A stretch of DNA of 64,000 nucleotides from Stenotrophomonas sp. MMGLT7 (GTDB lineage Bacteria; Pseudomonadota; Gammaproteobacteria; Xanthomonadales; Xanthomonadaceae), in NCBI RefSeq assembly GCF_021168555.1, contig NZ_JAJOZS010000008.1:62001-126000 (forward strand), given 5' to 3'. Below the pieces are notes generated by a model that ran no database searches, was not told the origin of the DNA, and saw only the letters and a list, made by a program, of their open reading frames with translations. Position numbers and translations under genes: made by a program. Positions 16,651 through 24,920 of the stretch are shown here, in pieces. Position 1 is the stretch's first letter. Each line of letters starts with the position of its first letter.

Positions 16651-17751
16651 ATGACGATTCCGTCGCAAGCCTCCACTCCACCACGCCGCAAGGTCATCCT
16701 CGAGGACGACATCGACGGCTTCACCCCCGCCCACCTGCTTGTCCTGCAGTCGCCCGGGGTCGAGGTGCTGGGCATCTCCGCGGTCAGCGGCAACATCTGG
16801 CGCGACGAGGCGCTGGCGCACACCCGCCGGCTGCTGGAGATCGCCGGCCGCCCCGAGGTGCCGGCCCTGCCCGGCCCGGTGTTCCCGCTGCTCAATTCCG
16901 AGGCCGCCACCGAGCGCTGGGAAGCCTTGCACGGCAAGCTGCTGTGGAAGGGCGCGTGGACCCGGCAGTGGATCGACGGCGACACCGTGCAGAGCGCACC
17001 GCGCTACCACGCCCACGACGTCGTGCCCGACCTGGCGCTGGGCAACCCGTCGGTGGTGCGCGCCTCCGACGAGCACGCCGCGCTGTTCATGCTGCGCATG
17101 GTGCGGCAGTACCCCGGCGAGGTCAGCATCGTCGCCACCGGTCCGCTGACCAACCTGGCGCTGGCGCAGTCGCTGGACCCGCAGTTCGCCACGCTGGCCA
17201 GGGAGCTGGTGTACATGGGCGGCAGCCTCAACCCGCGCCAGCGCCGCGATAGCGTGTCGGCGGCGCAGTTCGCCCGCGAGTTCGTCAACTCGCCGCGGCG
17301 CGAGTTCAACATCCGCTGGGACCCGGAAGCGGCGCGCATCGTGTTCCGCGCGCCGTGGCAGAAGATCGTCATGGTCCCGGTCGACCCGTCCACCGCCACC
17401 GAGCTGACCCCCGGACTGCTGGCGCGCATGGGCGCGGCCGACACCCCGATCGGCCACGCCCTGCGCCGGCGCGAACCCGGCTTCCCGCTGTGGGACGAAC
17501 TGGCCACGGCGGTCTGGCTGCAGCCGCAGCTGGCCACCGCCACCGAACGGCTGTACATCGACGTCAACACCGGTTTCGACGCCGGCTACGGCGACATCGT
17601 CTCCTGGGCCGAGGGCTACCAGCCCGGCCTGGGCGAGCAACCCCAGACCGTGGTACGCGAAGTGGACGTACCCGCGCTGGAAGCACTGCTCGTCGAGCGC
17701 CTGACCGCCCCGCAGCCACCGGCGGTGGGCGCACCGCTGCCGGCAGCATGA
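16651..17751 (+). CDS. Nucleoside hydrolase family protein, atypical metal site
   Basis: Inosine/uridine-preferring nucleoside N-ribohydrolase family: splits a nucleoside into base and ribose. The VATGPLTNLALA motif, MGGSL, and FNIRWDPEAARIVF with PVDPSTATEL are all family hallmarks. The N-terminal calcium motif, normally DTDPGxDD, reads EDDIDGFTPAH here, so two of the usual aspartates are missing or moved. Length (366) is somewhat above the usual 310-340. There is no signal peptide, so it acts in the cytosol. It may have altered specificity or be a divergent family branch. Confidence 0.78.
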   Translation: MTIPSQASTPPRRKVILEDDIDGFTPAHLLVLQSPGVEVLGISAVSGNIWRDEALAHTRRLLEIAGRPEVPALPGPVFPLLNSEAATERWEALHGKLLWKGAWTRQWIDGDTVQSAPRYHAHDVVPDLALGNPSVVRASDEHAALFMLRMVRQYPGEVSIVATGPLTNLALAQSLDPQFATLARELVYMGGSLNPRQRRDSVSAAQFAREFVNSPRREFNIRWDPEAARIVFRAPWQKIVMVPVDPSTATELTPGLLARMGAADTPIGHALRRREPGFPLWDELATAVWLQPQLATATERLYIDVNTGFDAGYGDIVSWAEGYQPGLGEQPQTVVREVDVPALEALLVERLTAPQPPAVGAPLPAA

Positions 17752-18198
17752 TCAACAAGCAGCCCGCTGTTGCCGTTGCTCTGCTCCCTCCCCTGCGCGA
17801 AGCGCAGGGGAGGGCTGGGGAGGGGTGCTCTTGCTGTTGCCTTGGCTTTTGACTTGCCGGGTTCCCTTCCGAAGCGGCGGAGCCAGCGGGTAAGACCCCG
17901 CAGGGGCGACGTGCATGGATGCACGTCGTTCGCGGCAGGGGCAGGATGCCCCGTCCGAAAATTCCCACCGGATCCGCTAACCCGGAGCGCGGAGGGCGCG
18001 AAGGCAGGGCGTGCTTGACCAGCCTGCGACTGTGGAAAAGCGCTTCTTTGGGCCACGTTTCTTTGCACGAGCAAAGAAAGGTGGCTCGCCCGTCAGGGCG
18101 AAAGCCTTTGACTTTGCTTTATCGAGCATCATCAGCAAGGCCCATCGCGGCTCAAGCCGCTCCTACACAGAACAGCGCCCCCCAAGCCTGAGATTCCC
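17752..18198. other. Gene-free repeat cluster
   Basis: No gene in 447 bases. It holds a perfect 13-bp hairpin CCCTCCCCTGCGC-GAA-(inverse) at 17786-17814, followed by a GGGCTGGGGAGGGGTGCT tail that recurs at 27634. A perfect 9-bp inverted repeat TTTCTTTGC-ACGA-GCAAAGAAA is at 18058-18079, and an inverted REP-like half at 18145-18167 resembles the one at 10742. No promoter for the amidase gene is obvious. Confidence 0.6.
17786..17814. repeat. Interspersed hairpin repeat, copy 1
   Basis: Perfect 13-base arms with a GAA loop. A second copy with one arm mismatch lies at 27608-27636, and both are followed by the same G-rich tail. This is a dispersed intergenic repeat of the host genome. Confidence 0.7.
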
Positions 18199-19659
18199 AT
18201 GCAGATCCCCGTCGAATACCAACCCGGCATCCAGCGCAACACCGACCTGCTCGACGGCTACGCAAGACTGCTGCGCGAATTCGCCGCCCCCATCGAGCAA
18301 GCCGGCGCCCAAGGCCCCGGCCAGATCGCCGCGATCGCCGAAACCACCCGCGCCACGCCCGGCCACGCACTCGCCCACGCCGAGCGCACCCTCGAGCGCA
18401 TCGCCGCCGCCAACCCCTCGCTGAGCGCCTTCACCCGCACCCTCCCCGAACGCGCCCGAGCCGACGCCGCACGCGTGCAGGCATCGCTCGATGGCGGCCA
18501 CGACGGCGGCCCCCTCGCCGGCGTGCCATTCGCGGTCAAGGACCTGTTCGACGTCGCCGGCCTGCCGACCACCGCCGGCGCCGCGATCCGCGCCGACGCA
18601 CCGCCCGCAGCGCGCGATGCCGTCCTCGTGCAACGGCTCGTCGATGCCGGCGCGGTGCTGGCCGGCACCACCAACATGGACGAGTTCGCCTACGGCTTCG
18701 CCACCGTCAACGCCCACTACGGCACCACCGCCAACCCGCACGATCCACGGCGCCTGGCCGGCGGTTCCTCCGGCGGCTCGGCCGCGGCGGTGGCGGCGAG
18801 GCTGGTGCCGTTCGCACTCGGCTCGGACACCAACGGCTCGATCCGCGTGCCGGCAGCGCTGTGCGGCATCTACGGCCTGCGCCCGAGCCACGGCAGCCTG
18901 CCGCTGGACGGCGTGTTCCCGTTCGTCGACGCCTTCGACGTCGCCGGCCCGTTCGCCACCTCGGTCGCCGACCTGCGTGTCGTCTATCAGGCGATGGCCG
19001 GCCAGTCCCTGCCCGGCTGCGACGTCGCTGCGCTGCGCATCGCCCGCCTCGGCGGCTGGTTCGCCCGCAACCTCGACCCCGAGCTGGCCACCGGCCTCGA
19101 CGCGCTGGCCGCACACCTGGGCATCACTGCCATCCGCGAACTGCCCGACGCCGAACGCTCGCGTGCCGCCGCCTTCGTGATGACCGCCGCCGAGGGCGGC
19201 TACCGCCATCGCGCCGCGCTGGCGACGCAGGCCGCCGGCTTCGACCCGGCCACCCGCGACCGCCTGCTGGCCGGCCTGCAACTGCCGGCCGCCGCGATCG
19301 CCGACGCCCGCCGCTTCGCCGACTGGTTCGCCGGCGCGATGCGCCGGCTGTGGGACGAGGTGGACGTACTTCTCGCCCCGGCCACCCCATGCGCGGCGCC
19401 GCGCATCGACCAGGAGACCATCGAGATCGACGGCGTCCAGGTCTCCGCACGCGCCAACCTCGGCCTGTTCACCCAGCCGCTGGGACTGGCCGGTTGCCCG
19501 GTGCTGGCCGCGCCGCTGTGGCGCCCGGACCGGCTGCCGCTGGGCGTGCAGCTGATCGCCGCGCCCGGCCGCGAGGACCGGCTGTTCGCCGTCGCCGCGC
19601 AGCTGGAACGCGACGGCCTGGTCGGCTCGGCGCCGCCGCCCGCACCGGAGCTGCGCTGA
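18199..19659 (+). CDS. AtzE/HpxY-like amidase with an AtzG/HpxX-like N-terminus
   Basis: Amidase-signature hydrolase, 486 residues. The Ser-cisSer-Lys triad is K114 (PFAVKDLFD), S190 (AGGSSGGS) and S214 (TNGSIRVP), with normal spacing between them. The lysine lies about 40 residues further from the N-terminus than in typical AtzE proteins. The added segment (EYQPGIQRNTDLLDGYARLL, residues 6-25) resembles the small AtzG/HpxX (DUF4089) partner that is normally a separate protein. In the hpx clusters the HpxX-HpxY pair works with HpxW on ureide breakdown products. The oxamate amidohydrolase gene overlaps its stop codon, so the two are translationally coupled. Confidence 0.85.
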   Translation: MQIPVEYQPGIQRNTDLLDGYARLLREFAAPIEQAGAQGPGQIAAIAETTRATPGHALAHAERTLERIAAANPSLSAFTRTLPERARADAARVQASLDGGHDGGPLAGVPFAVKDLFDVAGLPTTAGAAIRADAPPAARDAVLVQRLVDAGAVLAGTTNMDEFAYGFATVNAHYGTTANPHDPRRLAGGSSGGSAAAVAARLVPFALGSDTNGSIRVPAALCGIYGLRPSHGSLPLDGVFPFVDAFDVAGPFATSVADLRVVYQAMAGQSLPGCDVAALRIARLGGWFARNLDPELATGLDALAAHLGITAIRELPDAERSRAAAFVMTAAEGGYRHRAALATQAAGFDPATRDRLLAGLQLPAAAIADARRFADWFAGAMRRLWDEVDVLLAPATPCAAPRIDQETIEIDGVQVSARANLGLFTQPLGLAGCPVLAAPLWRPDRLPLGVQLIAAPGREDRLFAVAAQLERDGLVGSAPPPAPELR

Positions 19660-21239
19660 TGCTGCATACCCTGCGCTCGCGCCGCGGCATGGTCGTCGCC
19701 CCCCATCACCTGGCCGCGCAGGCCGGCCGCGACGTGCTGCGCGACGGCGGCAACGCGGTCGAGGCGGCGGTGGCCACGGCCGCCTGCCTGGCGGTGGTCT
19801 ACCCGCACATGACCGCCATCGGCGGCGATGGCTTCTGGCTGGTCCGCGAAGCCGACGGCCGCGTGCACGGCATCGACGCCTGCGGCCGCGCCGCCGCCGC
19901 GGCCACGCTGGACTTCTATGCGGGCCATACCACCATCCCCTGGCGCGGCCCCGGTGCCGCCAACACCGTGGCGGGCACCGTCTCCGGCTGGGCGCTGGCA
20001 CTGGCCAGGGCCGGCGGCAGGCTGCCGCTGGCGCGGCTGCTGGAGGATGCCATCCACCATGCCCGCGATGGCGTGCCGGTGACCGCCGGCGGCGCCGACA
20101 TCGCCGCGGCCAAGGGCGCCGAACTGCGCACGCAGCCCGGCGCCTATACCGCGATCTTCGAGCCGGACGGCGTGCCGCTGCGCGAGGGTGCGCTGCTGCG
20201 GCAGCCGGCGCTGGCGGCCACGCTGGAGCGGCTGGCGCGCGACGGCCTGGACGACTTCTACCGCGGCGCGCTGGCCGCCGACATCGCCGCCGACCTGCAG
20301 GCGCTGGGCAGCCCGCTCGCGGCCGCCGACCTGGCCGCGCACCGTGCCGAGGCCAGCGTGCCGCTGCACGCACGCCTGCGCGCCGCCACCGTCTACAACC
20401 ACGCCCCGCCGACCCAGGGCCTGGCCTCGCTGCTGATCCTGGCGCTGTTCGACCGCCTGCCGGCCGACGCGGCCGACGGCTATGCCCACCTGCACGGCCT
20501 GGTCGAGGCCACCAAGCAGGCCTTCCTGGTCCGCGACCGCGAGGTCGGCGACCCGGCCTGGATGACCCTGGATGCGCAGGCCCTGCTCGACGACGACGAC
20601 ACACTGGATGCCCTGGCCGCACGCATCGACCCGGCCTGCGCCCTGCCGTGGCCGCAGCCGTCGCAGGCCGGCGACACCGTCTGGTTCGGCGCCATCGACG
20701 GCGACGGCCGCGCGGTCAGCTCCATCCAGTCCACCTACTTCGAGTTCGGCTCCGGGCTGGTGCTGCCGCGCACCGGCATCACCTGGCAGAACCGCGGCTG
20801 CAGCTTCCGCCTCGCGCGCGACGGCTGGAACGCACTGCGCCCCGGCCGCAAACCGTTCCACACCCTCAACCCGGCCCTGGCCGTGTTCGACGACGGCCGC
20901 GTCATGAGCTACGGCACCATGGGCGGCGAAGGCCAGCCGCAGACCCAGGCCGCGATCTTCACCCGCTACGCCCGCTTCGGCATGCCGCTGCAGCAGGCGG
21001 TCACCGCCCCGCGCTGGCTGCTCGGCCGCACCTGGGGCGAGGACAGCACCTCGCTGAAGCTGGAGGACCGCTTCGATCCGGCCGTGGTGCAGGCATTGCG
21101 CGAAGCCGGGCATGCGGTGGAACTGCTCCCGGCGTTCACCCCGGTGATGGGGCACGCCGGGGCGCTGGTGCGGGAGGCCGATGGAACCCTGGCCGGCGCG
21201 TTCGACCCGCGCAGCGACGGGGCCGTGGCCGGGTGGTGA
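19659..21239 (+). CDS. hpxW: Oxamate amidohydrolase, gamma-glutamyltransferase fold (HpxW-like)
   Basis: Ntn hydrolase of the gamma-glutamyltransferase family, 526 residues, made as a precursor that cleaves itself before a threonine, here T340 in AGDTVWFGAID. There is no signal peptide, unlike true periplasmic gamma-glutamyltransferases. The sequence follows the HpxW type: the Klebsiella pneumoniae enzyme hydrolyses oxamate to oxalate and ammonia in uric acid degradation. Linkage to an AtzE-like gene by a TGATG overlap is the same neighbourhood as in hpx clusters and supports this over glutathione metabolism. Confidence 0.83.
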   Translation: MLHTLRSRRGMVVAPHHLAAQAGRDVLRDGGNAVEAAVATAACLAVVYPHMTAIGGDGFWLVREADGRVHGIDACGRAAAAATLDFYAGHTTIPWRGPGAANTVAGTVSGWALALARAGGRLPLARLLEDAIHHARDGVPVTAGGADIAAAKGAELRTQPGAYTAIFEPDGVPLREGALLRQPALAATLERLARDGLDDFYRGALAADIAADLQALGSPLAAADLAAHRAEASVPLHARLRAATVYNHAPPTQGLASLLILALFDRLPADAADGYAHLHGLVEATKQAFLVRDREVGDPAWMTLDAQALLDDDDTLDALAARIDPACALPWPQPSQAGDTVWFGAIDGDGRAVSSIQSTYFEFGSGLVLPRTGITWQNRGCSFRLARDGWNALRPGRKPFHTLNPALAVFDDGRVMSYGTMGGEGQPQTQAAIFTRYARFGMPLQQAVTAPRWLLGRTWGEDSTSLKLEDRFDPAVVQALREAGHAVELLPAFTPVMGHAGALVREADGTLAGAFDPRSDGAVAGW

Positions 21240-21321
21240 CGGTGAGAAAGCACCCGGCCATGCTTCCCGGCCCCCGATTCCCGTATCGACATCGTGGCAT
21301 CACTGCGGTTATCCGGCGCAG

Positions 21322-21963
21322 CTAATTCGGCTCGTCGGCGTAGTCGTATTGCTCGCCGGCGCATCTTCGCTTTCTCTGGCGCCGCTCCTGCTCGGTGCAT
21401 GGCAGGTCGAGTGCGCCCGTTGCAGACAGGAGAAGATGCGCAGCCTTGGAGCGAAATGCCCACGTCTGCTGTACTGCACCACCGTTGGGCGTCCAGCTTC
21501 CGTTGAACCGGGTTTGCTCGTAAGGCGTCTCGTCTTGCCTACCCCCGACAATCCGAGGGCGGTAGTCAGGACTCATGCTCGTATCGTCGGGAATCCGAGC
21601 GATGAACTGCGCAGACCCACCTGCCACGGCCGGCTCACCCAGTGCATCTTCCGCCTTGCGCTTCTCGACGACTGGTCTTGCATCGGCCGTCTGTGCCACC
21701 ACACGGCTGCCCCGCCTCGGAAGCACCACCGTACGTTCGATAACCGGCGCCTTCTCTAGCACGCGGTCAAGGAATATCAGCGCAGTGCGAACCTCGTTGC
21801 GCCGGGACTCGGCTGTCCCCCCTCTCCATGGGCTGGACAACAGCAGGAGCAGCATGGACAGCAGGGCAATCAATACCGCCACGCACGCGAAAGCCGATTC
21901 GAGCCACACGGGCCGTGAGCCACCCAGATTCCAGCAAGACTCCCTCGACATGAGCAAGTTCAT
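21322..21963 (-). CDS. Unknown membrane-anchored protein
   Basis: I do not recognise this 213-residue protein. One strong hydrophobic segment at about residues 22-46 (ACVAVLIALLSMLLLLL) suggests a single membrane anchor with a large soluble C-terminal part. The far C-terminus has two cysteines in a very basic stretch (CTEQERRQRKRRC). Base composition is clearly lower in GC than the flanking purine genes, pointing to acquired DNA. It lies just after another unknown gene on the same strand, within an island that includes a type VI secretion effector. Confidence 0.5.
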   Translation of the reverse strand: MNLLMSRESCWNLGGSRPVWLESAFACVAVLIALLSMLLLLLSSPWRGGTAESRRNEVRTALIFLDRVLEKAPVIERTVVLPRRGSRVVAQTADARPVVEKRKAEDALGEPAVAGGSAQFIARIPDDTSMSPDYRPRIVGGRQDETPYEQTRFNGSWTPNGGAVQQTWAFRSKAAHLLLSATGALDLPCTEQERRQRKRRCAGEQYDYADEPN

Positions 21964-21979
21964 CGTTATCTCTAAGCCA

Positions 21980-22417
21980 TCACCGGACGAAAGCCGTCAG
22001 ATCAACGACCGGTCGCAAATGGACATGCGTCAATGAGTCCTGAGCGACATCCAATTCCAGGTCGTCAGTCCCAACTTCCTCCTTCATGCGATATGGAGCC
22101 GAGCAGGCAAGCCAGTAAACCCCGAACAGCGCCTTGTCGCCCATGTTTCCTTCTAGGGATTCGAACATACGTCGAACGATACAGTGGTCAACGAAATCAG
22201 CACTCCCGGTATCCGCAGCAACACGAGGATGCAACTGCTGCTGACCGATCGGCTCACCGACCAGGAGCGTTCTCCGCTCTGGAATGGCGGGGAGAACGGT
22301 AATCACGTTAACTTCCGTCTTTCTAATGATTGCCCCAATTCCAGTCATCGCGATGAAGTCGCGTCTCAGGAAAGGGATCGCGCCCCCCGCCAAGGCGTTA
22401 CTCGTGACATCCGGCAT
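21980..22417 (-). CDS. Unknown protein in a low-GC island
   Basis: A 145-residue product with no family I can name. Start at 22417 is preferred (weak AGG upstream); an in-frame GTG at 22441 and an ATG at 22348 are alternatives. No signal peptide or membrane segment is evident. Low GC and position beside the membrane-anchored ORF suggest a two-gene unit. An immunity or accessory role for the nearby secretion effector is possible but not shown. Confidence 0.4.
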   Translation of the reverse strand: MPDVTSNALAGGAIPFLRRDFIAMTGIGAIIRKTEVNVITVLPAIPERRTLLVGEPIGQQQLHPRVAADTGSADFVDHCIVRRMFESLEGNMGDKALFGVYWLACSAPYRMKEEVGTDDLELDVAQDSLTHVHLRPVVDLTAFVR

Positions 22418-22425
22418 GATGATAG

Positions 22426-22644
22426 CCTGCACCACGTGCACGCTCGCGCACGCCCAAGCGCTGCACGACAGGCCACCAGTACTACGACGAGCGCCGTGGC
22501 GACCAGGTGGTCGGCCGCGCCGTGCCCAGGCTGCGCCTGTCCGGCCGCTGGCTGGAACAATGCGGCTTTGCCGTGGGCGATGCGCAGCAGGTGACGGTCG
22601 GGCGCGGCCTGTTGCTGATCAGCCGCGGCAACGGCGGCGGCTGA
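22426..22644 (+). pseudogene. SymE-like toxin remnant, 5' truncated
   Basis: The frame ending at 22644 reads VPRLRLSGRWLEQCGFAVGD then QQVTVGRGLLLIS, the C-terminal signature of SymE-type toxins of the AbrB/SpoVT fold. Upstream it hits a stop at 22423 with no usable start codon in between, so the N-terminal part is lost. SymE-like genes are frequent near type VI secretion and Rhs loci in xanthomonads. GC is higher here than in the unknown ORFs immediately to the left, which suggests a junction near 22430. Confidence 0.6.
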
Positions 22645-22693
22645 TCAGCGGATGCGGCCAGGCGCCTGCGGCGCCCCCCATCCGCCTTCGGCA

Positions 22694-22758
22694 CCTTCCC
22701 CCGCAAGCGGGGGAAGGGACCACTTGGTCGGTACCCTTCTGCCGCCTGCGGTAGAAGG
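22694..22758. repeat. Pair of intergenic hairpins
   Basis: A perfect 11-bp hairpin CCTTCCCCCGC-AA-(inverse) at 22694-22717 and an imperfect one built on CCTTCT...AGAAGG at 22735-22758. They fill the gap between the SymE remnant and the immunity gene and look like host intergenic repeats. Confidence 0.55.
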
Positions 22759-22859
22759 CACACGAAGAGCCTGTCCCGGACTTGATCCGAAAGGAGGATG
22801 GGGGCGCTTTCGCCCAGTCCTCCCCCGCAAACAGGAAAGCGCGTGGGATTACCCGCGCA

Positions 22860-23405
22860 TCAGGGCTGTCGGAAGAACGGACGGCAGGCATCGCCGGCAG
22901 CGACCCCAGCGCGCGGCGCATGCCACAGGTCATGCACGCGGACACGCCCCTGTCGGTCGCGCGCCAGGCAGAACTGTCCCGCGTAACCGCTGTTCGTCGA
23001 ACCGCCCTTGCCGCGCAGGAACGTGTTCATGGTCACCGTGTAGCGAACCCCCGGCTGCAGCGGCTGTGCCGCCGTGACGATCTCCTCGCCCGGCACCCGC
23101 TGGCCATACGCCAGGCATTCCTCCGCGCCAAGCGTGTACTCGCCGGGAGCCGGCGGCAGCGTCGATGCCCAGGCGACCCGTGCCGGTTCGGTCGATCCGG
23201 GGGATGGATCGCTGGCGACGTTGACGTAGGCGATCCGCGAGCGGTAGCGGCGGGTTTCGCGGTCGGGCTTCAGGGCGAAGCAGGGTTTCCCGTCCTTCTC
23301 GCTCACCACCAGTTCCGACATCGAGGATCGCGCATGAACATCGCCGGCCTGCAGCATGGCGGCGATGGTCAATGACAGCAGGAAGCAAACCGACAGGGCT
23401 CTCAT
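22860..23405 (-). CDS. Exported putative immunity protein of the PAAR effector
   Basis: A 181-residue protein with a signal peptide (LSVCFLLSLTIAAMLQAGDVHA), so it should be periplasmic. The mature part is beta-rich in appearance (RRYRSRIAYVNVA, QPGVRYTVTMNTFL) with four cysteines. It starts 7 bases after the effector stop on the same strand, the usual spacing of an effector-immunity pair. A periplasmic location fits protection from a toxin delivered to the periplasm by type VI secretion. I have no family match; the function rests on position and export. Confidence 0.6.
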   Translation of the reverse strand: MRALSVCFLLSLTIAAMLQAGDVHARSSMSELVVSEKDGKPCFALKPDRETRRYRSRIAYVNVASDPSPGSTEPARVAWASTLPPAPGEYTLGAEECLAYGQRVPGEEIVTAAQPLQPGVRYTVTMNTFLRGKGGSTNSGYAGQFCLARDRQGRVRVHDLWHAPRAGVAAGDACRPFFRQP

Positions 23406-23412
23406 GAAAACC

Positions 23413-24586
23413 TCATGGCAGGCTGATCTTGTTCGATGGATCCTTGAGAAACTCCTGCAGGACCTGGCGATACTGCGGGAGCGCATGCACCGTTGCATAG
23501 TTTTCCTGTCTCACCACGCCCGGGTTCTTCAGGTATTCCAGGGCGAAGTAGTCCGCCACGATGTCTCCCTGCGCCTCCATGTTGTAGTCGCCCAGGCGCT
23601 TCTCCGGCGCCAGGGTGTACGCATAGCTCAGCCCCACTCGCAGCGCGCCGCGCCACTTGACTGGATATCCGAGCTGGAATTGCCACACATGCACCATCTC
23701 GTGCATGAACCACGTCTGGTACATGGGCTGGGTGCGGTCGGCGTAGCTTTCGCGGAAGTGCTTCTTGTTGAAGTACATCTCCCCCTCTGGGGGTCATCGC
23801 AGTGTCGTTCGGCTGCATCCCGAACCAGAGATACTCGCCGTTGTGGATCCGCACCTTGTCGTAGTCCACTGCATCGCCGAAGACCAGGCGCGCCATGGCG
23901 ATCTCATCGCCATTCAATCCGCGCGACTCTCCCTCCGGTGTGGCTACCTGACGTATCGAAGAGCCAATGCCGACAGCCGAGGTGGTGACGCCTTCCACCT
24001 CGAAAGAAATCGCATCGTTATCGCTACCAAGACGGGAATGGGCAGCACAGCAATCTAGCTCCCTGGCACGTAGCTCGGCATGGGCGATAGCGGTAGCCAC
24101 CTCAGTCGTCACGCGTTGCGTCCGCCCTTGCGCATCGGTTGTGCCCTCGACCTCGGTTCCGTCGTCGAGCTTCAAAACGTAGCGCACCCCGGCCAGGGCC
24201 GCTCCCGATGGATTGACGAAACGGAGTTGCTCGTCGAAGCGGGCCACCATTGCTCCCAGTACGGAAGCGGCGGCGACGGCAGCGGAAACGGCTCGCCGGT
24301 CAGGGGAGCCACCTCCACCCGGATCGACGAACACATGTGATTGCCGACCCGCCAGCAGCTTGCAGCCACAGGCGAGCGCATCGCCATGGCGTGCGACCGG
24401 TTGGCCATCGACGATCATGGCCGGATCGCCAGAAACGATGGCAAAAACCCCCTTGTGCCGGGGACAAGTAGCCTGGTCGCCGACACGCGCGACCGGTTGG
24501 CCATCGATGTCGGTAAAGGCGGAGCCTGAGACTACTCGGCCACCGCTGTCCGTGGCGTCGCCAACGATGGCGATGACTCGGGACAT
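23413..24586 (-). pseudogene. Type VI secretion PAAR-metallopeptidase effector, frameshifted
   Basis: The N-terminal part (from 24586) is a PAAR domain (MSRVIAIVGDATDSGG ... HVFVDPG, about 90 residues) that would cap the type VI spike. A linker follows, then VRIHNGEYLWFGMQPNDTAM. The reading frame then breaks: the continuation MYFNKKHFRESY and the zinc-peptidase motif HEMVH in FMHEMVHVWQFQLG lie in the next frame and end at 23413. One extra base in a run of five C at 23781-23785, or of five G at 23789-23793, explains the break. Repaired, the protein would have about 390 residues. It may be truly broken, phase variable or a sequencing error. The immunity candidate follows directly. Confidence 0.72.
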
Positions 24587-24920
24587 GCAACACCTTCCAT
24601 GGGAGTGCAGGGTGAAGCGAAGTATGCCACCAGGTCCCGGCAGGGGGATGCCTGACCGACATGAACGGAGCAGGACACGGGACGCTGCGTTGCCGCCCCC
24701 TCCAACCACGTTTCCCCACCGCATCCGCGCCCCCCCCGACACATCACCCGACCCATATATCGCGGATCCAGGGGCCAAGCTGCGCATGGAGCAAGCCACC
24801 GCCCCTAATGACGCCACGCACGATCTGCATCGGTGCATTCGATATCCACTTCACCATCACCACCTCTGCGCCGCCCCCTGTCCGCATGTCGCTACATTGG
24901 AATTCCCCACGTCCCCACCG
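24587..24920. other. Gap between the divergent effector and NUP genes
   Basis: These 334 bases lie between divergent genes. An AT-rich patch around 24750-24800 (CCATATATCGCGG) could hold a promoter. I see no dyad like those at 4120, 9482 and 25997 and no ORF with a recognisable product. Confidence 0.35.

Noticed and set aside
13701-16985. 1094-codon open frame on the minus strand
   Set aside because: It is a shadow of the second TonB receptor and the nucleoside hydrolase, both of which show clear family motifs on the plus strand.
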